This document shows positions 24,142 to 31,882 of a stretch of 64,000 nt of DNA, one piece after another (positions within the stretch are counted from its first letter, which is position 1; the number at the start of each line of letters is the position of its first letter). This DNA comes from Variovorax fucosicus. Its GTDB lineage: Bacteria > Pseudomonadota > Gammaproteobacteria > Burkholderiales > Burkholderiaceae_C. The notes beneath the pieces were generated by a model. The model saw nothing but the letters and a program-made list of their open reading frames with translations. It was not told where the DNA came from and ran no database searches. Position numbers and translations under genes: made by a program. The stretch lies in contig NZ_JASZYU010000002.1 of NCBI RefSeq assembly GCF_030316825.1, positions 1-64,000 on the forward strand, read 5' to 3'.

Positions 24142-24717
24142 ATGATCGACAGCGTGTTCGCCGATGCAATGCAGGCTGCGGCTGGGGAACTTGAGAGAAC
24201 CCGGACGGAACTTCGCAAGCTCCCATGTCCGTTTCCATTTGGCCCTCTCACGTTCAACCTCAAGGATCTAGGCAGTGCTAAGGAGGCGGCCCTTCTCAAG
24301 CGGCTGCCAACTGGCTACGCGAAGGCAGACAAGGGAAACGATCACATCTACGTATTCAGCCTACCCGACGCGCCTCCTACCGTTTACAAGCATCTTTGTA
24401 AGGTATTTGAAGGTGCGCGAGGAACGGACTCGGAGCAGGTTGCCGCCTACTGCCGCGTCATCAAGGAACACGTCTGCCCGGGCGCGCTTTATGTTGGCCG
24501 ATCGAGACGTCTAAGAAAGCGGATCGCGGAGCACATGGACCGAAAGGATGGCGGCACATATGCAATGCATCTTGGCAGATGGGCCTCAGATTTGGACCTA
24601 GAGATTTCCATCTCGTACATTACCCTAAAGGACCGGTCCGACACCCTTGTGCAGGCGGTCGAGGACGGTCTCTGGGTTGCGCTCAAACCCGCGCTGGGAA
24701 GGCGCGGTGCACGTTGA
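24142..24717 (+). CDS. GIY-YIG-like nuclease domain protein
   Basis: A 191-residue protein. The second half has a GIY-YIG-like pattern: HIYVFSLPD near 72, GALYVGRSRRLRKRIAEHM near 116 (Y-V-G with the catalytic-type Arg), and the Glu of VQAVEDGLW near 178. The N-terminal about 65 residues are helical and not recognised. GIY-YIG domains cut DNA in repair, homing and phage-related enzymes. The start at 24142 (MIDSVFADAM) is preferred; a GTG at 24109 is possible. A stretch of about 590 bases without a clear gene follows. Confidence 0.55.
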   Translation: MIDSVFADAMQAAAGELERTRTELRKLPCPFPFGPLTFNLKDLGSAKEAALLKRLPTGYAKADKGNDHIYVFSLPDAPPTVYKHLCKVFEGARGTDSEQVAAYCRVIKEHVCPGALYVGRSRRLRKRIAEHMDRKDGGTYAMHLGRWASDLDLEISISYITLKDRSDTLVQAVEDGLWVALKPALGRRGAR

Positions 24718-25307
24718 CGCCGACCTCCTTGATGCGAAGGGTCCCATCGGCGGCGCGCTCAATGCTCCATCAATTTGCGCGCAAGCAAGAGGCGTCGCAT
24801 TGAGCGTTGGTGGCTTTCAGAAGGAGACGGCCTCAAGAGCCATGCGGGCGAACGTCCATGATCCGCCTCAAAAGCCGACTTGGAGAGCGGGCTGATGAAG
24901 TGACTGCAACCAGTCTAAAGGGAGCGTACGCGAAGGATGGCTGTGCAGCGATTGCAGTCTTCCAAACCCATAGACCAGACAGCCGATTTCTAGCCCTAGC
25001 GGTCGGTCGCTGCTTACGATTGCGACCGCTTCAGAATTGCAGCATCCTCGAACTCAGCTCTTCAAGCTTTGAAGCAGCGCCGCCTTGCGCCTTGGACCAC
25101 AGTGGCACAGAGCACGACCAAAATGCAAAGTGTCCGAAAAGCTCCGCAATGCACATCTGAGAATCGGATCCCCGAACAATCGTTGCCGCCGACCGCAAGT
25201 TGTTGTCCCCAAGGCAATCGGGAAATGCGTGGCGACGAGGCTATGCTCAGCAAGAGCCTCAGCCTTCGTGGCGGCGCAACTGGTTCTAAACATCATGAAG
25301 GGAATGA
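24718..25307. other. Gene-poor interval of 590 bases
   Basis: Only short open frames with no recognisable product or good ribosome-binding sites. Probably holds the promoter of the nSTAND gene; nothing else is supported. Confidence 0.3.
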
Positions 25308-27677
25308 GTGGTGAGCTATGACTTCATGACACTCGCGCCAGAGGACTTTGAGGCGCTCAGTGCTGACCTACTCTCAAAGGAGTGGGGTGGCGGGCCGCTG
25401 GAAATGTTCAAGGCAGGCAAGGACGGCGGGATTGATCTTCGCCACTCGCGCATCCCTCCGGGTCAACCGGGTGTCATCGTGCAATGCAAGCGATATGCCA
25501 CCGACCGATATGCAGCGCTCGAGCGCAGTCTGAAGAAGGAACTGCCAAAGCTCAACCGGCTCCGGCCCGAGCGGTACGTCGTGGTTACGTCGGTCCCACT
25601 TTCTTCGCACCAGAAGGACAAACTGGTGGATGCGGTCTCGCCGTGGTGCAAGGGTCCACATGACATCTACGGATGCGCCGAACTGAATGGGCTGCTGCGG
25701 CAGCATCCCGAAGTCGTCACGGCACACTTCAAGCTGTGGATCTCGGGCACGCAGGTGCTACGCCAGGTGCTGCACGCCGACGTTTTCGCTCTGTCCAACG
25801 CGAACTTGGACGCCGCCCGTGATCTGATCTCTCGCCTTGTAGTTCACGACGGCGTGAAGGATGCGCTTGAAGTGTTGCAGCAGCGCCGACACCTGCTCAT
25901 TTTGGGTAACCCGGGTATCGGTAAGTCGACCTTGGCGCGCATGATGATGTCGAGGTACGTGGCAGAAGGCTACGAGGCTGTCTGGACGACAACGGTGCGC
26001 GATGCGTGGAGAGTACTGGGCGAGCCGAGAGATGGTGGAAGAAAGCTTTTTCTGGTGCTGGACGACTTCCTAGGCCGTGTCAGGTTCAACGAGTCCAAGT
26101 TGCAGCAGGATGAAGATCGATCGCTTTTCGCGCTTCTGGATACCGCAGCGCGTTCTTCCCATCTGCGCGTCGTTCTGACCACGCGTGAGTACATCCTCGA
26201 GGATGCCAAACGAGCTTCAGGTTTGTTGGGTGAGAAGAGCCGGGAAATGAAGACATACACGCTGCTGCTGAAGCGGTACAGCGACGAACACCGCGCACGG
26301 ATGGTCTTCAATCACCTCTACTTCTCTGACCTTCCCGACAGCCGCTTGGAAGCGTTTGTCGCTTCGCATGCCTATCGCACCATCGTTTCGCATCGTCACT
26401 TTAGCCCGCGTGTGGTGGAGTCCATCAGCAAGGCCGCAAACAGTCAGTCCCTCACCGATGACGAGTTCCTGGAATATGTGACGAAGGAGTTCAACAATCC
26501 GAAGGATCTCTGGCGTCACCCCTTTGAGAATGAGATCAGTCCTCTCGCGCGGTTACTCTTGACCGTGCTATGGACCTTCGGTGGGCGGGCAACGGTCCGA
26601 GAGTTCCAATCGGCCTGTGCGTGTCTTCAGTCGGGCACCGCCGGGGAAGAGCGTCAGCTAGAGTTCGAAAAGGCGCTGAGGCAGTTGGACGGCAATTTCT
26701 TGCTGATTGATCGGCTTGAAGCTTGGGAAGTTGAGGCCGGACTTCGTGTGTCATTCCAGAACCCGTCTGTGGAAGAATTTATCGAACAACGCATAGGAAA
26801 CGATCCCGGAATGCTACGGGTTTCGGTCGGCGCAGTCCTCTCATTCGGGCAGATCAAAAATCTGCTGGAGTATCTCGAAGCCAATGCTGTCTCGATGCAA
26901 CGAGCGGATGTGTCAGAGGTCTACGCCGCCCTTCGGGAGCGCGCGTATGAAGTGATCGAACCCCAGGCTGAAAATTTTCTGAGCCCTCCGCAGGCGTCCG
27001 GCGGCGGGGCTCGATGGTGGACCCTCGACCGCTCTGGTCCTGCTGATCGGGTACGGTCCCTTTTGAAGCTGGATAAGGCGGTCGAGCCCAATGACGAGAG
27101 AGGTGCAGTGGTGCGCAAAGCGCTGGCGCAACAGGCCTATTGGGCCAGCTTGATGAAGCATGTCCAGAGTTCGCCTTACGCCGCTAATGCCCTGAAGTAT
27201 CTGGCCCAATGGATTCGCAATGATTCAGTCTGGCCACAGGAGGAAGTCTGGCGCTGTATGGAGGCGATGCGGGAAGCCTTCCACCAACTGATGGTGCACG
27301 AAGACGAGCATCTCATCGAGATCAATGCAGTCGAAGAACTGATCGACGGGTTCTGGACCGTCGCCGAGGACTGGCCCTCTGCAGTCGAACGCGCAGCGCT
27401 AGATGAAGCGCTTGCGGACATCGTCGACTCTTTAGTCCATGGATCGGCCAGCGCCGACGACGTTGAGTCTGAGCGCCGCAGCCTTGAACTGATCGAAATT
27501 ATGCTGGGTTCGAAATATGCCGCGGAGATGGTGAAACTCGAGCAGCATGAGCTTGACCTGAGGGAGCAGGATGAGCAACGAGCAGTACAGGTTGAAGAAA
27601 TCTCGCCTGTTCAGACGGAAAAGGCGGCGATTGAACGGTCAATTGACGAACTGTTTGCCAGTCTCGCTGAACGATAG
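25308..27677 (+). CDS. Mrr-like nuclease fused to an nSTAND-type NTPase (candidate anti-phage protein)
   Basis: A 789-residue protein. Residues about 5-110 are a restriction-endonuclease-like domain: the catalytic pattern is Asp43 in GGIDL and Gln59-x-Lys61 in VIVQCKRY (D...Q-x-K, as in Mrr). A STAND-type NTPase follows: Walker A GNPGIGKST near 200, Walker B LFLVLDDFLG near 246, and sensor-type RVVLTTREYIL near 289, then winged-helix and helical regions (about 340-520) and a helical C-terminal sensor region to the end. This matches the nSTAND3 class; STAND proteins with nuclease effectors can recognise phage proteins and cut DNA. Two overlapping GTG starts (25308, 25311) follow AAGGGA. It precedes the Rad50-like gene by 104 bases in the same direction. 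Function is inferred. Confidence 0.78.
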   Translation: MVSYDFMTLAPEDFEALSADLLSKEWGGGPLEMFKAGKDGGIDLRHSRIPPGQPGVIVQCKRYATDRYAALERSLKKELPKLNRLRPERYVVVTSVPLSSHQKDKLVDAVSPWCKGPHDIYGCAELNGLLRQHPEVVTAHFKLWISGTQVLRQVLHADVFALSNANLDAARDLISRLVVHDGVKDALEVLQQRRHLLILGNPGIGKSTLARMMMSRYVAEGYEAVWTTTVRDAWRVLGEPRDGGRKLFLVLDDFLGRVRFNESKLQQDEDRSLFALLDTAARSSHLRVVLTTREYILEDAKRASGLLGEKSREMKTYTLLLKRYSDEHRARMVFNHLYFSDLPDSRLEAFVASHAYRTIVSHRHFSPRVVESISKAANSQSLTDDEFLEYVTKEFNNPKDLWRHPFENEISPLARLLLTVLWTFGGRATVREFQSACACLQSGTAGEERQLEFEKALRQLDGNFLLIDRLEAWEVEAGLRVSFQNPSVEEFIEQRIGNDPGMLRVSVGAVLSFGQIKNLLEYLEANAVSMQRADVSEVYAALRERAYEVIEPQAENFLSPPQASGGGARWWTLDRSGPADRVRSLLKLDKAVEPNDERGAVVRKALAQQAYWASLMKHVQSSPYAANALKYLAQWIRNDSVWPQEEVWRCMEAMREAFHQLMVHEDEHLIEINAVEELIDGFWTVAEDWPSAVERAALDEALADIVDSLVHGSASADDVESERRSLELIEIMLGSKYAAEMVKLEQHELDLREQDEQRAVQVEEISPVQTEKAAIERSIDELFASLAER

Positions 27678-27781
27678 CAAGGATGTGTAGCGCCGCGCGA
27701 CGATCAATGCGTGGCCGAATTGCAGTCCGGCTTGGTGGCGCGAAACCTAGAATCGGTGAATGAGGCTCTAAGGAGACGCGC

Positions 27782-30436
27782 ATGGCCACGGCCGAGCAGG
27801 ACTACGTTCGCTTCTTGCGGTGGCTGCATTCGTTGCAACCGGCCGCCCCCGACCACGTCAGGCAATTCGCGAACATGGTGCTCGGCGACTTCGAGGCCGT
27901 CGCCGAAACGGCGCTCCAACGCAATGCGCGAGCCACCCAGTTGGCCGCCCTCGCTCGTCGGGGCTTGGCGGCGACTGCGGTGGGTATGCCCGAGGGCAAG
28001 GACGAAGACCAAGCGGCGGAATGGCCATGGACGCGGCTTCGTAGCTTGGCGGTCGGGCCATTTCGCGGTTTCGTACGCGAAGAGGTCTTCGACCTGCAGC
28101 GCCGGGTCGTTCTCTTTTACGGGCCCAACGGCGCGGGAAAATCCAGCATTTGCGAGGCGATCGAGCGCGCTATGCTGGGTTCGGTCGAAGAGGCTGGATT
28201 GAAGCGCCTCGACGAGCCCGCGTATCTTCGCAACATTCATGCTGGCCGCTTCGTGGAACCAAGGCTCATGGCGACGAGCCCTGATCGCCGGGAAGCTCCC
28301 GTTCGCGCGAACGCGGACCTCTACCGCTTCTGCTTCATCGAAAAGAACCGGATCGACGCCTTCTCGCGAATCGCGCAACGTCCGACCGGGCAACGGGCGG
28401 AGTTGATCGCCACGCTGTTCGGCATGGAGAAGTTCAACGATTTCTGCGGCCGCTTCAACGACCAGATTGATCCCGTCTTGGTCATCGACGCTCGGAAGCA
28501 GAGAGAGTTACGGCTCAAACAGGAGGCTCTCGCGTGGGCCCGCGCGACGGTGAGTGGCGAAGCCGAGAAACTCGCCCAGCACGACGCAGAAAACGAGGCC
28601 TACGCCGCGGCGTTCAGGTCCGAGACGACCTTCGCCCGCCTGCAGGAGATCATCGGCTCGACGGAAGTACCCGGGCGACTCGCCGAGTTGGACGGATTGC
28701 TCAACGCAGTGCCAGGATTGGTGATCGGCGTGGACCGAGCCAGCCTTGCAATGGCTTTCGAACGCGCCAACATCGCGGCGGAGGCGCTGTCCACCACAAC
28801 GCGCGAGCTGCAGCGTCGCGCGAGCCAAGTTTCGTTCCGAGCGCTGTATGGGGCGGTGGTGGCGCTGGAGGCCGAAAGCGCCGATCGGTGCCCCGCCTGC
28901 GAAACCCCGCTGGACCGGGTGACCCGTGACCCATTCGAGAAGGCGCGCAAGGGGGTCGTTGAACTCCGCGAACTCGCCGAGTTGCAAGAGCGTCAGGAGC
29001 GGCAGCGTGGCGAGCTGATGACGGCTTCGACCGAGTTGCACGCCGCGCTGACGAAGCTCTCAGGCTTCATCATCGCCCAAGGTGAGGCGGCCACAGTCGT
29101 GCGCAGGCATCTCGAGGAGTTACCGGCGCGGCCAGCGGGCGCCAACTGGTGGATGGGCGTCTATCTGCCGGAGGCCGGGCAGGACGACGGACCGGCGTCT
29201 CTCGAGCAGCTTCTTTCTGTGGCCGACCACGTCTCCGCCACCGACCAGAACACCCGGGCGCAACTCGAACGCCGAGTCGAGCTTGCCGCCGAGCGCGAGG
29301 GTCTGCTCGCGCGCCAGCGCCACATCGATCAGAGGAATCAGACTCGCCAGAGGATCGGCGACGACGCGGCAGCCGCGCGCGAGACCATCGCCGCCTTCGA
29401 CGTGACCAACGCGCGCCTCATTGCCGACGCCGAGCAGGAGCGGCTCGACATCCTGCGCGACGCACCGATCCGCGCCGCGTACGACGCGTTCCTTCCCTAC
29501 CTGCGCCGTTTCAAAAATGAGTTGCCCGGCATGCTGATCGCGGGCCTGGGCGACATGGCTCGCGATCTCTACAACGACTTCAACCGAGGCGACCGCGATG
29601 AGGACAAGCTCGCCCACCTCTACTTGCCCCTCACCGGCGAGCAGCGCATCCAACTCGCGTTTCGCGACGCGATCAACCGGCGCGTCGACGCACTGCAAGT
29701 GCTGAGCGAGGGTCATATCCGGTGCCTCGGCCTCGCGATCCTGTTGGCCAAGGCCACGAACATCGGCTCGCCGCTGTTGATCTTTGACGATGCTGTGAAC
29801 GCGATCGACCACGACCATCGCCACGGCATAAAGGAGACGATCTTCGCCGGCGAGCGCTTCCTCGCGACGCAAATCTTGGTCACGTGCCACAGCCCCGAGT
29901 TCATCAAGGACGTTAAGAACGCTATCCCGCGCGAACGGCGCGGCGATTGTCAGGAATACGCCCTCACGCACCACGAAGGCGACCACCACCCGCGCGTGCA
30001 TCGGGACGTTCCCAGCAGCGCCTACATCGACAAGGCCCGCAACGATCTCGGCAGATTCCAGTTGCGCGATGCGCTGGCAAATTCCAGGCGTGCCTTGGAG
30101 ATGCTGTCTAACAAGGCTTGGAAGTGGCTGGGCTCACACGAGCTCGGCGAGCTCAGGCTGACGATGCATGGCCCGACGTCGCCGCTGAATGTTCGGGACC
30201 TGTGCGACGCGATCCGCGTCAAGCTTCGCTACAGCGCCACGTTCGACCACCCCAGCAAAGCGCCCTTACGCGAGGCCCTGGAGGAAATCCTCAGCGCCTC
30301 GAACCTGACGTGGAAATATCTGAACGGCGGGACGCACGAAGAGGAGGACAGGGATGAGTTTGACCGGGTCGAAGTGGAACTCGTAGTGTCCCGCCTCGAA
30401 CGCATCGATGCCTTGGACCTTCGCACTCGCAGGTGA
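27782..30436 (+). CDS. Rad50-like ABC ATPase with zinc hook and C-terminal R-x3-E...H pattern (RloC-like)
   Basis: An 884-residue cytoplasmic protein. After about 85 helical residues comes an ABC head: Walker A GPNGAGKSS near 114-122. A long charged coiled-coil arm follows with a zinc hook CPAC at about 369-372. The returning arm leads to the signature LSEGHIRCLGLA near 640, Walker B LLIFDDAVNAID near 665 and switch His in LVTCHSPEF. The C-terminal about 190 residues hold R769-x3-E773 in SRRALE and His852 in NGGTHEEED. PrrC/RloC anticodon nucleases have an Arg-x3-Glu...His triad after a comparable ATPase, and RloC also has a zinc hook. A generic HEPN-like helical domain is the alternative. 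AAGGAG precedes the ATG. G+C is higher than in the nSTAND gene. Confidence 0.72.
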   Translation: MATAEQDYVRFLRWLHSLQPAAPDHVRQFANMVLGDFEAVAETALQRNARATQLAALARRGLAATAVGMPEGKDEDQAAEWPWTRLRSLAVGPFRGFVREEVFDLQRRVVLFYGPNGAGKSSICEAIERAMLGSVEEAGLKRLDEPAYLRNIHAGRFVEPRLMATSPDRREAPVRANADLYRFCFIEKNRIDAFSRIAQRPTGQRAELIATLFGMEKFNDFCGRFNDQIDPVLVIDARKQRELRLKQEALAWARATVSGEAEKLAQHDAENEAYAAAFRSETTFARLQEIIGSTEVPGRLAELDGLLNAVPGLVIGVDRASLAMAFERANIAAEALSTTTRELQRRASQVSFRALYGAVVALEAESADRCPACETPLDRVTRDPFEKARKGVVELRELAELQERQERQRGELMTASTELHAALTKLSGFIIAQGEAATVVRRHLEELPARPAGANWWMGVYLPEAGQDDGPASLEQLLSVADHVSATDQNTRAQLERRVELAAEREGLLARQRHIDQRNQTRQRIGDDAAAARETIAAFDVTNARLIADAEQERLDILRDAPIRAAYDAFLPYLRRFKNELPGMLIAGLGDMARDLYNDFNRGDRDEDKLAHLYLPLTGEQRIQLAFRDAINRRVDALQVLSEGHIRCLGLAILLAKATNIGSPLLIFDDAVNAIDHDHRHGIKETIFAGERFLATQILVTCHSPEFIKDVKNAIPRERRGDCQEYALTHHEGDHHPRVHRDVPSSAYIDKARNDLGRFQLRDALANSRRALEMLSNKAWKWLGSHELGELRLTMHGPTSPLNVRDLCDAIRVKLRYSATFDHPSKAPLREALEEILSASNLTWKYLNGGTHEEEDRDEFDRVEVELVVSRLERIDALDLRTRR

Positions 30437-30514
30437 CCGCTTGGCGGAGCGGAGTGCCAGATCCGCGCTACTGGGCCGCGTCGAGGCCGCGCGGCTGGCT
30501 CAAACGTCTTCATC

Positions 30515-30555
30515 TGCAACACTCCTTCCGCCTACGCGGTGGTTAGTGTGTTGCA
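30515..30555. repeat. Nested inverted repeat at the right end of the island
   Basis: TGCAACAC (30515-30522) and GTGTTGCA (30548-30555) form perfect 8-bp arms around an inner CCGC-CTAC-GCGG hairpin (30528-30539). No T-tract follows, so a terminator is not clear. Could be a recombination or end signal, or an unrelated hairpin. Confidence 0.4.
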
Positions 30556-30637
30556 GCGACCGGTTGAATCCGCCGTCGAAGCCGACCGACGCGCCTAGAT
30601 TGCGCGAGTCCACCCCGCAAGCAAGTCCCCTCCAGCC

Positions 30638-31804
30638 TCACCCCTTCGACAATCGCCGCCGCGCCTTGACCGCCGAAGCCAGCCCCTCGAGCACCGGCAC
30701 CGTCTGAGCAAAGCCGATGCAGGCATCGGTGATCGAGACACCGTGCTTCAGCGCGACGCCAGGCTTCAAGTCCTGCCGTCCTTCCTCGAGATGGCTCTCG
30801 ATCATGATGCCCGTGATGCGCCGGTCGCCGGCTGCGATCTGCGCCGCCACGTCTTGGGCGACCACGATCTGCCGCTGATGCTGCTTGCTGCTGTTGCCGT
30901 GCGAGACGTCGACCATGACCTGGGGCCGCAGGCCGTTGGCCAGCAGCGCCTCGCAGCTGGCCGCGACATCCGCGGCCGAATAGTTGGGGGCCTTGCCGCC
31001 GCGCAGGATCACGTGGCAGTCGTCGTTGCCGCGCGTCTCGAAGATGGCCGCCATGCCCATCTTGGTCATGCCCATGAAGGCATGCGGTGCGCGGGCCGCG
31101 AGGATGGCGTCGGCCGCCACCTTCACGCTGCCATCCGTGCCATTCTTGAAGCCGACCGGGCAACTCAGGCCCGACGCCAGCTGCCGATGGCTTTGGCTCT
31201 CGGTGGTGCGGGCGCCGATGGCACCCCAGGCGATCAGGTCGGCAATGAATTGCGGGCTCAATAGGTCAAGGAACTCGGTGCCGGTCGGCAGGCCCAGCGT
31301 GGTCAGCTCGAGCAGCAGGCGCCGCGCGCGCTCGAGGCCTTCGTTGATCGCGAAGCTGCCGTCCAGGTGCGGGTCGTTGATGTAGCCCTTCCAGCCCACG
31401 GTGGTGCGCGGCTTCTCGAAATAGGCACGCATCACGATCAGCAGGTCGTCCTGCAGGGAATCGGCGACCTTCTTCAAACGCTGTGCGTATTCGATGGCCT
31501 GGTCGTGATCATGGATGGAGCAGGGGCCGACCACGACGACCAGCCGGTCGTCGCGACCATGCAGCACGTCGGCGATCGCCGCGCGGCTGCCTTCGACCAG
31601 CGCCAGCGTGTTGTCGCGCACGGGCACGCGTTCCTGCAGCAGGGCAGGGGTGATGAGCGGTCGAACGGCGCCGATGCGCACGTCGTCGATCCGGGTGGTG
31701 TCGAGCGTGCTGTCGCGGGAGCCGATTTCGGCGTCGTGGAGGGGGTCGTCGAGGCGGGGCATGGTCGTGGCTGTGATTTCGAACTGGGCTTCTTCGATTG
31801 TCAT
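30638..31804 (-). CDS. 3-deoxy-7-phosphoheptulonate synthase (class I DAHP synthase)
   Basis: Condenses phosphoenolpyruvate with erythrose-4-phosphate, the first step of the shikimate pathway, in the cytoplasm. The 388-residue protein carries the class I AroG/F/H pattern: VVVVGPCSIHDHDQAIEYA near 70, MRAYFEKPRTTVGWKG near 105, CPVGFKNGTDGS near 193 and VDVSHGNSSKQH near 275, with the metal-ligand Cys, His and Glu context. The start is uncertain: ATG 31804 has its GGAG directly adjacent, GTG 31867 and ATG 31762 are alternatives. It is divergent from the copper-radical oxidase gene with a short shared promoter region. The feedback ligand (Phe, Tyr or Trp) cannot be read from this sequence. Confidence 0.93.
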   Translation of the reverse strand: MTIEEAQFEITATTMPRLDDPLHDAEIGSRDSTLDTTRIDDVRIGAVRPLITPALLQERVPVRDNTLALVEGSRAAIADVLHGRDDRLVVVVGPCSIHDHDQAIEYAQRLKKVADSLQDDLLIVMRAYFEKPRTTVGWKGYINDPHLDGSFAINEGLERARRLLLELTTLGLPTGTEFLDLLSPQFIADLIAWGAIGARTTESQSHRQLASGLSCPVGFKNGTDGSVKVAADAILAARAPHAFMGMTKMGMAAIFETRGNDDCHVILRGGKAPNYSAADVAASCEALLANGLRPQVMVDVSHGNSSKQHQRQIVVAQDVAAQIAAGDRRITGIMIESHLEEGRQDLKPGVALKHGVSITDACIGFAQTVPVLEGLASAVKARRRLSKG

Positions 31805-31882
31805 CTCCAAGGCGCCCACAGCCGACACGGTCCGGGCATGGCCGATGTATAACTGCAAAGTTCTCACTTCAAGGGGTGGGAT

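Larger units (their letters stand above)
21571..30637. other. Accessory (probable defence) island
   Basis: Between the YdjM-like gene and the DAHP synthase gene the sequence changes character: visibly lower G+C in about 21.7-27.7 kb, long gene-poor gaps, and a run of nuclease and NTPase genes. No integrase, transposase, tRNA or flanking direct repeat was found, so the boundaries are approximate and the mode of acquisition is unknown. Confidence 0.55.

Noticed and set aside
30515..30555. Integron attC-like site
   Set aside because: The core-site consensus GTTRRRY and the RYYYAAC partner are not both present, and no integrase is nearby.
21571..30637. Prophage or integrative element with integrase
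   Set aside because: No integrase, transposase, tRNA or attachment repeats were found; only an accessory island can be claimed.
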